64,000 nucleotides of DNA from assembly GCF_000429485.1 (NCBI RefSeq), contig NZ_AUBY01000013.1, positions 62,001-126,000 of the forward strand, in the 5' to 3' direction. Shown in pieces: positions 17,298 to 24,948 of this stretch (its first letter is position 1; every line of letters starts with the position of its first letter). The notes beneath the pieces are model-generated. The model saw nothing but the letters and a program-made list of their open reading frames with translations. It had not been told where the DNA came from and did not search any database. A program made the position numbers and the translations under genes. This DNA comes from Aliagarivorans marinus DSM 23064 (GTDB lineage Bacteria; Pseudomonadota; Gammaproteobacteria; Enterobacterales; Celerinatantimonadaceae).

Positions 17298-19575
17298 TCG
17301 CCACTCCTTGGTTTGATGTATATCCCTGATATCCGTCTGCATAGTATTTGCCCCGCCGCAGCTTAAGCTGGTTCAACACAACGCCATCTACGCTAATATT
17401 GTGTTCAAACAAGCGCCCTAGAGCAGTATTCAGATGCTTCAACAGCGTCCGTCTGGAGCGCAACACGATAACTACTGAGCCCACGAATCTGGCAATGACG
17501 AGCGTGTCACTAACCGGCAAAATCGGTGGTGAATCGATAACTATCTTGTCATAGCGTTCTTCCAGCTCAGTCAATAGCTTTTCAAAGCGTGATGAGGCCA
17601 ACAGCTCCAATGGATTGGCAACTCCCACCCCGGCGCATAGCACATCCATCTCAGAGTACGGATCGCGACTGATACAATCTTCAATGCTCTCATTTAGCAT
17701 GATGATATTGGTTAGTCCTGGCGTTGCCCTTCGTAGCTCGAAGCGCGCTCCCAAAGTAGGGCGCCGTAAGTCCGCCTCAATCAACAATACCTTTTCTAGG
17801 CTGGCCATTGATTGCGCCAGACTCATCGCCACCGAGGACTTGCCCTCACCAGGCAAGGCGGAACTCACACAGATACACTTGCGCCCAGTACCCATCATCC
17901 CCAATGTCAACGAAGTACGGATGCTGCGGATAGCCTCGGCAAACTCTGGGCGCTGACTGTTAAAAAAGGCACCCGCATCTAGGTTAACCTTACTCCACAA
18001 ACGTGGCTTCAGGCTCGGTACGAACCCCAGCGGAGGCAGAGCCAGCTTCTGGTAAAACTCATCTGTGCTATCGATCGTGTCATGGAAGCTATAGCGCAGC
18101 AGAGTAATCAGGCTTAGCAGCAACAGGCTGCCAAGCCCCGCCGCCACAACCATCAATATCGGCTTGGGCCCAGCCGGTGCCAGCGGCGGTGCCGCTCGGT
18201 CGGTAAATCTGGCAACTGCGGTTAAAAAATCATTGGTCGCCGAGGTTTCCTTTTGGCGCTTCAGAAACAAATCGTAAAGATTGCGATTGCTTTCCACCTC
18301 GCGGCTAAGGGCTTCATAGGTGGCCCGCTTGACCGCGATTGACTGAAACGCCTGCTTCTTGTCATCAAGCTCCCCCAACAAAGAAGCCTCCTGACGCCTC
18401 GCGCTACGCAGCTCCTTTTCGATGCCTGTCGCTAGGTCCCCAAGCAACTGCTCAGACTTAGCTCGAATGGAACTCAGCTGAGCGCGGGCACGGATCATAT
18501 GATCATGTTTGGGGCCATAGCGCTTACTAAGTTCAGAAACCAGTTGCTCTGCTTCCACCTCAGCCAAACGAATATCCCGCAGCTGAGGGTGGTTGGATAT
18601 CGCCGGCACCGAGGATAGCTCTGATAAGCCCTGGGTTCGATTTTCCTGCAGAACCAAATACAAGGACTCCGCAGCCAAACGACGATCCTTGGCCTCCGAT
18701 AAGCGGCGACTTAACTCGCTGAGCTCGGTAGAGGCTAAGCTGTCGATACCACTGACATCAACCAAACCTTCCTCTGACAAGAATTGGCTAAGTCGAGCCT
18801 CTGACTCACGCACCGCTTGTTTCAGCTTTCCCAACCGTTCTTCCAGCCAAGTAGTAGCCTCTTGTGCCAGTAACAGCCGTGAGTCGCGATTATTATCGAT
18901 ATAGGCTTGCGCCACTGCATTGGCCAGTTGAGCGGCTAGTTGTGGATCGGTTGATTCAAAGCTGATCTGAACCAGCTGAGTCTTGCGGATGGGGTTTACT
19001 TGTAATCGATCTAAGAATACATCCCTAACTCTCTGTTGCTCCGCTCTTCCGTCTACTTGTTGTGCAACACTTGGTAGCGGCGGCGCTACCGTCGGCAATT
19101 CAACTCCAAATTGCGACTCCAACCAAAAAGTAAGCTTCTGTAAGCCATTCTTAATCAGAGCAAAGCGAGGTGGGCTCAAGGCAGGGTTGAACTCCGGTAA
19201 CAATGCCAGTTGGTAGTTATCAATCACTCGTTGTGCCACAGCATGAGATTTGATTAACTCAAACTGTGTTAGGTAGTACTCCTGACGAGAAGAGTCGATG
19301 CCCACCAGTTGCTCTACCGATACTGCCTGCTGCTGCTCGGCTTCAATCAACAGAACCGCGGTAGCTCGATACATCGGAGTGATCTGTCCAACCAAATAGA
19401 CCGCCATTGCCATAATCAGCGCGGTGGCCAACAGCATCCCCCCTAACCGTGCACGAATTACCTGCCAATACTGCCCCAGTTCGATGGGTTCCTCCGCCGC
19501 CAACGGACCGGCCGGTCGCTCATTGGTTCCACGGGGGCTGAGCGTATGTAGATTGAAAGATTGTTGCGCTGCCAC
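17281..19575 (-). CDS. Polysaccharide co-polymerase with tyrosine autokinase domain (Wzc-like)
   Basis: 764 residues with a GTG start behind AAGGGGATG. The N-terminal Wzz domain has a first membrane helix (MLLATALIMAMAVYLVG) and a long coiled coil in the periplasm; a second helix (LMVVAAGLGSLLLLSLITLL) follows a Pro-rich segment. The C-terminal BY-kinase has Walker A SSALPGEGKSSVA, Walker A' LLIEADLRRPTLG and Walker B KIVIDSPP, and ends in a Tyr cluster (KYYADGYQGYTSN). It sets chain length and couples polymerisation to export. The cluster is the probable substrate of the PHP phosphatase. Confidence 0.93.
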   Translation of the reverse strand: MAAQQSFNLHTLSPRGTNERPAGPLAAEEPIELGQYWQVIRARLGGMLLATALIMAMAVYLVGQITPMYRATAVLLIEAEQQQAVSVEQLVGIDSSRQEYYLTQFELIKSHAVAQRVIDNYQLALLPEFNPALSPPRFALIKNGLQKLTFWLESQFGVELPTVAPPLPSVAQQVDGRAEQQRVRDVFLDRLQVNPIRKTQLVQISFESTDPQLAAQLANAVAQAYIDNNRDSRLLLAQEATTWLEERLGKLKQAVRESEARLSQFLSEEGLVDVSGIDSLASTELSELSRRLSEAKDRRLAAESLYLVLQENRTQGLSELSSVPAISNHPQLRDIRLAEVEAEQLVSELSKRYGPKHDHMIRARAQLSSIRAKSEQLLGDLATGIEKELRSARRQEASLLGELDDKKQAFQSIAVKRATYEALSREVESNRNLYDLFLKRQKETSATNDFLTAVARFTDRAAPPLAPAGPKPILMVVAAGLGSLLLLSLITLLRYSFHDTIDSTDEFYQKLALPPLGFVPSLKPRLWSKVNLDAGAFFNSQRPEFAEAIRSIRTSLTLGMMGTGRKCICVSSALPGEGKSSVAMSLAQSMASLEKVLLIEADLRRPTLGARFELRRATPGLTNIIMLNESIEDCISRDPYSEMDVLCAGVGVANPLELLASSRFEKLLTELEERYDKIVIDSPPILPVSDTLVIARFVGSVVIVLRSRRTLLKHLNTALGRLFEHNISVDGVVLNQLKLRRGKYYADGYQGYTSNQGVASDSGD

Positions 19576-19621
19576 GTTACATCCCCTTAGTGATTGACCT
19601 AGCTAGTGAGTAAGCAGTAAC

Positions 19622-20143
19622 TTAGAAAAAGCTGGCTTTGACCACGATGATATCTCCTGGAGCGATGGCATGACTCAGGGCTACCTTATTCAATACCTTA
19701 CCCTTGGTTGTTAGCGAGATACTGCTTTTAGCCGCTCGTTGGGTAAACCCACCGGCTAAGGCTATCGCCTTATCAATAGTTAACCCAGGCTGATAGGGGT
19801 AACCACCTGGACTCCCCACTTCACCATTAACAAAAATCTGCCGGTAGGAGACAACATTAACTGCCACCTTAGGCTGGATCAGGTAATCACCCCGTAACCC
19901 CTCTTCAATGCGCTGTTTAAGGCGCTCTGTCGTAATACCGGCGACTTCGATCGTGCCAAGGTAGGGGTAGTCGACCTTTCCACTGTTGGTAATCATCACC
20001 TCCATACTAAGGTCATCCTCGCCATAGACATGAATACTGATGACATCACCGGCATCGAGTTGATAAGCCTCTATGCCTTGAGCCATTGCCCCAGCAGCAA
20101 AAATCCAGCAGCTCAACAGCCATGTATTGACCAGCATCTTCAT
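19622..20143 (-). CDS. Polysaccharide export protein, short Wza-like (Poly_export and SLBB)
   Basis: 173 residues. A signal peptide ends near AAGAMAQG without a lipobox cysteine. Then come YQLDAGDVISIHVYGEDDLS (Poly_export domain) and an SLBB domain with IFVNGEVGSPGGYPY and ALAGGFTQRA. At half the length of E. coli Wza it lacks the C-terminal transmembrane helix, so the outer-membrane channel is probably the barrel protein encoded just upstream. The ATG begins 1 bp after that gene's stop. Confidence 0.9.
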   Translation of the reverse strand: MKMLVNTWLLSCWIFAAGAMAQGIEAYQLDAGDVISIHVYGEDDLSMEVMITNSGKVDYPYLGTIEVAGITTERLKQRIEEGLRGDYLIQPKVAVNVVSYRQIFVNGEVGSPGGYPYQPGLTIDKAIALAGGFTQRAAKSSISLTTKGKVLNKVALSHAIAPGDIIVVKASFF

Positions 20144-20144
20144 A

Positions 20145-21332
20145 TTAGAGGGTCCCGTTTATGCTGAGAAAATACTGGTTCTGGGTATAACCGATACCCG
20201 CGCGGCTAGACTGTTTGTCTTCCCATCGCCAACCGCTACTGATAAGTAACCAACGGCGTAGTTGGTAGCTGAGGGATAGAACCACGCGATCTCGCTGGTC
20301 ATCGCGCTCCACCCCACTGTATTGTTGATCTAGGTAGCTGTAACTTAGCCGAGACATCAGCCTGTCCCGCCAATAGTGCTGCCATTCAACGCGATAAAGC
20401 ATCTGCTCCACAAAATCACCAGATTGGTCCGGATCCTCCGCCGTCTGGCTAGTAGTTAAGGTAAGCTTGGAATGATCGCGGGGCAGGTAATTCAGCGATG
20501 CTTCCCAGCTGAACCCGTTGTAACCTTTTCGCTGCGAATCAAATTGCTTGTCTTCGTAACCAAGCTTGATCTCACCGCTGGTGCTACCGCTAACTTCCCA
20601 GCTCACACCAAAGAACAGATAGTGGTTATCGTTATCTCGGCTCTCCTGAGTCGCCGCCAGATGCTGATAACGGCGCTGCGCTAAGCGCCATTGAACAAAA
20701 AGCTGCGCCGCAGGATGGGCTCGATAAAGAAACTTGCTGGCAAAACGCCGCTCCTGCCAATTTCGGTAGCGACTGAGCTGTTCCAGTCGGGTGTATACTT
20801 TGTCTCCCCAACCCAATTTAAATTCCAATCCCCCCCGAGACTGCTCACCACCATAGGCGTAAAGTAAGCCCAGATCATTGCTGCGCACATACAGCAACTG
20901 TGTGAGTTGCTCGCCGATCCCCTCGGACAGCCCACTTCCTCTATCTTCATGTAGATAACGGAAGCGGTAGTCCACATTGACGCTATGACGTTCCGCTGGA
21001 ATCAATTGCGCGCTAACACCCGCGCGGTGGTCCACATAATCATCAATACTACTTTGCAGGTATTCAGCAACATCAATTCGGTAATATGCCTGATAACGGT
21101 TGGCCCCCCGTTCAGCGTGGATATTAAGCTCTGGCTTGAACGATACAATATCCGAGCCTTCTAGCTGCTCACCACTTTGGGTGATGTTATCGTTGTAGCG
21201 ATAACCCAAGCTAAGAAAGGGGGTTACTTCCAGCCCGGATTGAGTTATGTAGGGCTGGGGTTGTAGCTTGGCTAACGCGCTGGAAGACGTAGCTATAAGA
21301 CTGACTATCATTAACTTTCTAATTAGACCCAT
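20145..21332 (-). CDS. Outer-membrane beta-barrel protein of the exopolysaccharide operon
   Basis: About 395 residues from the ATG at 21332. A signal peptide (MIVSLIATSSSALA) precedes a chain of alternating amphipathic strands (FLSLGYRYNDNIT, YRFRYLHEDR, LFFGVSWEVSGS, LTLTTSQTAED) ending in FLSINGTL, where an aromatic or small hydrophobic end fits Bam recognition. It resembles the BBP2-type barrel proteins often found beside short Wza homologues. The likely role is the outer-membrane pore for the polymer, inferred from position. Confidence 0.82.
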   Translation of the reverse strand: MGLIRKLMIVSLIATSSSALAKLQPQPYITQSGLEVTPFLSLGYRYNDNITQSGEQLEGSDIVSFKPELNIHAERGANRYQAYYRIDVAEYLQSSIDDYVDHRAGVSAQLIPAERHSVNVDYRFRYLHEDRGSGLSEGIGEQLTQLLYVRSNDLGLLYAYGGEQSRGGLEFKLGWGDKVYTRLEQLSRYRNWQERRFASKFLYRAHPAAQLFVQWRLAQRRYQHLAATQESRDNDNHYLFFGVSWEVSGSTSGEIKLGYEDKQFDSQRKGYNGFSWEASLNYLPRDHSKLTLTTSQTAEDPDQSGDFVEQMLYRVEWQHYWRDRLMSRLSYSYLDQQYSGVERDDQRDRVVLSLSYQLRRWLLISSGWRWEDKQSSRAGIGYTQNQYFLSINGTL

Positions 21333-21362
21333 TACCGACTGCTCTCTGACCTGTGCCACTGT

Positions 21363-22775
21363 CTAGTACGCCTGCTCGCTGGTAAAGCCTTTGAAAACAG
21401 TTAGAAACACTATCTTAATGTCCATCCCTAGGCTCCATTTCTGAATATACTCAAGGTCATACGCGACCCTCCGCTCCATCTTGTCTAAAGTATCGGTCTC
21501 TCCTCTACAGCCATTGATCTGCGCCCAGCCGGTAATACCGGGCTTAACCATATGCCTTAACATGTAGCGATCAACTAACTGGCGATATTCCTCATTGTGC
21601 GATACCGCGTGGGGCCGCGGACCAACTATCGACATAGAGCCCATGAGTACGTTAAAAAACTGAGGTAGTTCATCGAGAGAGGTGCGACGAATGAAAGCGC
21701 CAAAAGCGGTGATACGTGGGTCGTTGCGGGTGGCTTGTACCACCCTACCGCCATTTTCCATGACTCGCATGGAGCGGAACTTCCACACACGAATACGCTT
21801 ACCATCCAAACCATAGCGATCTTGCTTAAAAAGCACTGGGCCTTGCGAGCTGAGCTTCACGCCCAACGCAACCGCTAACAAAACGGGACTGATTAAAGCG
21901 ACAATGAGCGAAGCCAACACCACGTCTTGGACTCGCTTGATCCATACACTCGCGCTACCACGAAACGGCGTATCGAAAATACTAACGGTCTGAATGCTCC
22001 CCAAGCTACTCCAGCGAGAATGGATTAAGTTGTAGGTAAAAAAATCAGGGATAATGAACGTGGTACAGGTGGTATCGGAAAGTTGTTTGAGGTAACTACT
22101 GATTCGCTCTTTCGCATGCATGGGCAACGCGATGTAAACATGGTTAATCTCGCCTCGCTTAGCCATTCCCAGCGCGTCTTTAACCGAGCCAACTTCACCA
22201 AAGTACTTGAGCTCCTTGCTAAGACGAGAGCAGGCCCTATCATCAAAAAAGCCAACAAACTCTAAACCTAAGTCAGGGTTGGTTATGACCTCATGGTAAA
22301 GCCGTAGGCCGGTATCTGACACGCCAATGATTACCGCACGTCGCGTGTTGTATCCACTCTTCCTAAGTAGTGCCAGCACTTCGCGAAAGAACACCCTCCA
22401 AACGACCAAGGTGATAGGCGTAAACACTAACCAAAAACCAAATACGACGCGAGAATACGAATCAGAGATCTTCAGGAAGTAATTTATCGAAAGAACAATC
22501 GCTACAGTGATTAACCAAACGCTAATCGTCGTGCTTGCTTGCTCTTTAACCGAAGCGACTCGCCAGGAACGGTACAACACGAGTGACTCAGCAACTAGCA
22601 GATATACGGTACTTAAACCGACTGCAAGCAACTGATAGTGCTCGTCAAACATATCGGTTCGCCACCATGAAAGTAGCGCTAGAGTTGAGAATATGAGTGT
22701 GAGGTCCATAAGGCGATAAACAATAGCTAACTCGAATTCGTGACTTCGCACAAAACCACTATCTTTTGCTTGCAT
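21363..22775 (-). CDS. Undecaprenyl-phosphate sugar phosphotransferase (initiating transferase, WcaJ/WbaP type)
   Basis: 470 residues from the ATG at 22775, with GGAGGAG upstream; the frame can be extended 18 bp to a non-ATG start. Four N-terminal helices are followed by a CoA-binding-like region (RRAVIIGVSDTGLRLYHEV) and the catalytic bacterial sugar transferase domain: GPVLFKQDRYGLDGKRI, VWKFRSMRVME, TSLDELPQFFNVL and SIVGPRPHA. It transfers a hexose-1-phosphate, usually glucose or galactose, to undecaprenyl phosphate and starts the repeat unit. As first gene of the operon it sits directly behind the regulatory spacer. Confidence 0.94.
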   Translation of the reverse strand: MQAKDSGFVRSHEFELAIVYRLMDLTLIFSTLALLSWWRTDMFDEHYQLLAVGLSTVYLLVAESLVLYRSWRVASVKEQASTTISVWLITVAIVLSINYFLKISDSYSRVVFGFWLVFTPITLVVWRVFFREVLALLRKSGYNTRRAVIIGVSDTGLRLYHEVITNPDLGLEFVGFFDDRACSRLSKELKYFGEVGSVKDALGMAKRGEINHVYIALPMHAKERISSYLKQLSDTTCTTFIIPDFFTYNLIHSRWSSLGSIQTVSIFDTPFRGSASVWIKRVQDVVLASLIVALISPVLLAVALGVKLSSQGPVLFKQDRYGLDGKRIRVWKFRSMRVMENGGRVVQATRNDPRITAFGAFIRRTSLDELPQFFNVLMGSMSIVGPRPHAVSHNEEYRQLVDRYMLRHMVKPGITGWAQINGCRGETDTLDKMERRVAYDLEYIQKWSLGMDIKIVFLTVFKGFTSEQAY

Positions 22776-22792
22776 AAAGCTCCTCCAGTACA

Positions 22793-22810
22793 AAAGTGAT
22801 TTATCACTTT
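22793..22810. promoter_or_regulatory. Perfect 18-bp palindrome just upstream of the exopolysaccharide operon
   Basis: AAAGTGAT-tt-ATCACTTT lies a few bases before the GGAGGAG of the first gene. It could be an operator or a hairpin in the 5' untranslated region covering the ribosome binding site region. Confidence 0.5.
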
Positions 22811-22829
22811 GTAGTACTATGTGTGTTTA

Positions 22830-22849
22830 AATCGCATGAAAAAGCGATT
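22830..22849. repeat. Short inverted repeat in the exopolysaccharide leader
   Basis: AATCGC at 22830-22835 pairs with GCGATT at 22844-22849 over an eight-base loop. Function unknown; it may be part of a structured leader. Confidence 0.35.
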
Positions 22850-23107
22850 GAAAACATCCAAATACTCTATGTAGGCAGTACGAAAAACTTAGCTACCAGA
22901 AAACCGTCATCTAAAACTCGGCATCCTTACCAAGGTTATAAAGCAACTACAGCCTCACCTGAACAGGAGCAAGCAACGAGCCAAAAATGCTGGCCACTTC
23001 ACACTTCATCTCATCCCATTGAAATCAAAAGAAAATCAAAAATCAACACCTGTGACCACTAAACAGCCATTATTTTTGGCTTGTAAAACTAACTGACAGT
23101 CAAAGTC

Positions 23108-23173
23108 ATAGGGATATGTGTGGACAATTTATGACTCACCAAAACTAGCCAACATCTTGCTATATATCCCTAT
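23108..23173. promoter_or_regulatory. Split inverted repeat, candidate regulator binding sites for the exopolysaccharide operon
   Basis: ATAGGGATAT at 23108-23117 and ATATCCCTAT at 23164-23173 are exact inverted arms, 46 bp apart. Extending outward the similarity reaches about 14 of 17 positions. This spacing suits two sites for a dimeric activator or repressor on the same DNA face. The protein is unknown. Confidence 0.45.
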
Positions 23174-23329
23174 AACTCGACATGACGTGACTTAGTTCAC
23201 AAAATCAAACTCTAGGAAATCGGTTGATCAAACAACAACAACTGGTTTGCCAACAGCGTAAAGTAATCTGACACCACTTATAGTTAGGACGGTAAAGGGG
23301 CTGGCTCAATGAAAGAACTAGGGAGGAGT

Positions 23330-23348
23330 GCCCTAACATCGCTAGGGC
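23330..23348 (-). terminator. Weak hairpin after yafJ
   Basis: GCCCTA (23330-23335) pairs with TAGGGC (23343-23348). In the direction of yafJ transcription no T tract follows, so it may only stabilise the 3' end. Confidence 0.3.
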
Positions 23349-23360
23349 AAATAAAATGGA

Positions 23361-24131
23361 TCAACAGATTACGAGCTCACCGTGCTTAAACAGCACGTAA
23401 TCACCGGGCTCAATCTTGTGCCACTGCTCGTTAGAGGTGAGCGGTTGCGTGGCGATCATGGTTACCACATCGTTGGGGGTGGTCTCTTTCTTAAAGTCGA
23501 TGGTGACATCGGCATCCATCAGCTTCGCTTCGCCAAACGGCGCACGACGGGTGATCCAGTGCAAGTTGGTAGAGCAAAACGCCATCACATACTCGCCGTT
23601 ACTTAGCAGCATGTTGAACACGCCCAACTCACGTAGTTGCCGCCCCAGGCTTGCAATAAACTTAAACGCCGCCGCCATGTTACCCGGCTTGCGTGGATAC
23701 TTTTGCCGCAGCTGTTCGAGTATCCAGCAAAACGCCAGCTCGCTGTCGGTATCTCCCACTGGGCGATACCAGCCAGTATCGAGCTTCTTGTAGCCGCTTA
23801 GCTGCCCGTTGTGGGCATAGGTCCAGTTCTGTCCCCATAGCTCACGGGTAAAGGGGTGGGTGTTCTCCAAAGAGACTTGGCCGCGGTTGGCTTGGCGAAT
23901 ATGGCCAATCACCGCTTCACTTTTGATGGGAAAGGCTTTAACTAGCTCCGCCACCTTGGACTCACAACTGGGTTGTGGATCTTTAAAGCTGCGACAACCG
24001 CGCCCTTCGTAAAAGGTAATACCCCAGCCATCGACATGCGGGCCGGTTACCCCACCACGCTGTACCAGTCCGGTGAACGAAAAACAGATATCGGTAGGCA
24101 CATTGGCACTCATACCTAACAGCTCGCACAT
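23361..24131 (-). CDS. yafJ: Class II glutamine amidotransferase YafJ
   Basis: 256 residues. Cys2 directly after Met ([21 protein letters not shown]) is the N-terminal nucleophile of Ntn-type glutamine amidotransferases. [31 protein letters not shown] and [10 protein letters not shown] form the glutamine-binding pocket. The substrate of the family is not settled. The gene follows gmhA by 19 bp, and fadE is divergent, the same order as in E. coli. Confidence 0.93.
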   Translation of the reverse strand: MCELLGMSANVPTDICFSFTGLVQRGGVTGPHVDGWGITFYEGRGCRSFKDPQPSCESKVAELVKAFPIKSEAVIGHIRQANRGQVSLENTHPFTRELWGQNWTYAHNGQLSGYKKLDTGWYRPVGDTDSELAFCWILEQLRQKYPRKPGNMAAAFKFIASLGRQLRELGVFNMLLSNGEYVMAFCSTNLHWITRRAPFGEAKLMDADVTIDFKKETTPNDVVTMIATQPLTSNEQWHKIEPGDYVLFKHGELVIC

Positions 24132-24150
24132 CGTTGTTCTCCGTCTCCCG

Positions 24151-24726
24151 CTAGGCTTCCATGTGTTTTTCGATAAGCTGGATCATGATGTGGATGCACT
24201 TGATATGCACTTCCTGGATGCGATCAGCAAAACCAAAATGGGGAACTCGGATCTCAACATCAGCCAGACCGGCCATCTGGCCACCGTCTTTGCCGCTGAG
24301 CACGATTACCTTCATGCCTTTCTGTTTCGCCACTTCGATAGCTTTTAAGATGTTCCCTGAGTTACCACTGGTGCTAATCCCCAACAGTACATCACCAGCT
24401 TGGCCCAAGCCTTCGATATAGCGGGAAAACACGTAATCGTAGCCAAAGTCATTGCTCACGCAGCTAAGATGGCTAGGGTCAGAGATCGCAATCGCGGGCA
24501 TCGCTGGGCGGTTTTCACGGTAACGTCCGGTTAACTCTTCGGCGAAGTGCATCGCATCACAGTGGGAGCCACCGTTACCGCAAGCAATTACCTTTCCGCC
24601 TTGCTTGAAGCGCTCCGCCAACAGCTTGGCTGCGTTATCAATGGCCTCAATATTCGCGTTGTCGGCCAAGAACTTATTCAGAACTTCTGCCGCTTCTTGT
24701 AGCTCGGCCACAATCAATTCTTTCAT
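24151..24726 (-). CDS. gmhA: D-sedoheptulose-7-phosphate isomerase GmhA
   Basis: 191 residues from the ATG at 24726, matching the family start ([20 protein letters not shown] is aligned to E. coli); a GTG at 24738 is possible. The SIS fold shows [49 protein letters not shown] and the C-terminal helix with [13 protein letters not shown]. It converts sedoheptulose 7-phosphate to glycero-manno-heptose 7-phosphate for the LPS inner core. Operon with yafJ. Confidence 0.95.
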   Translation of the reverse strand: MKELIVAELQEAAEVLNKFLADNANIEAIDNAAKLLAERFKQGGKVIACGNGGSHCDAMHFAEELTGRYRENRPAMPAIAISDPSHLSCVSNDFGYDYVFSRYIEGLGQAGDVLLGISTSGNSGNILKAIEVAKQKGMKVIVLSGKDGGQMAGLADVEIRVPHFGFADRIQEVHIKCIHIMIQLIEKHMEA

Positions 24727-24893
24727 GGTTATTCTCACTTTCCTCTATGCGCTAACACTATAACCAAATTTACTTTGCGGCACATCAGCGAACGCTCCAG
24801 CGCTTTTAAGTATGTCAGGCCTTACAAGATCAATGTTGCATTTTTGTAACTCGCGCTTGACCCGTCGTTACATATCACTTACAAATACAACCC

Positions 24894-24908
24894 AGAGGTC
24901 AGACCTCT
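24894..24908. promoter_or_regulatory. FadR-like operator upstream of fadE
   Basis: AGAGGTCAGACCTCT is a near-perfect palindrome with the GGTCNGACC core of FadR sites, 40 bp before the fadE start. FadR represses fadE in gammaproteobacteria when long-chain acyl-CoA is absent, so the location fits. Confidence 0.65.
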
Positions 24909-24948
24909 TACTAGTTGAGCTCTTAACGAGTTGATAAGGAGAATCATC

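Larger units (their letters stand above)
22776..23360. other. Long spacer upstream of the exopolysaccharide operon
   Basis: About 585 bp between the initiating transferase and yafJ. It contains the 18-bp palindrome (22793-22810), the inverted repeat at 22830 and a long split inverted repeat at 23108-23173. An 88-codon plus-strand frame (22796-23062) has low-complexity, non-protein-like composition and no homology I recognise. The size and repeats suggest a complex promoter for the operon. Confidence 0.6.

Noticed and set aside
22796-23062. 88-codon plus-strand frame upstream of the exopolysaccharide operon
   Set aside because: Starts inside the 18-bp palindrome, lacks a ribosome binding site and has a low-complexity polar sequence.
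22794-23360. ops/JUMPstart element before the exopolysaccharide operon
   Set aside because: I looked for GGCGGTAG on the operon strand and did not find it.
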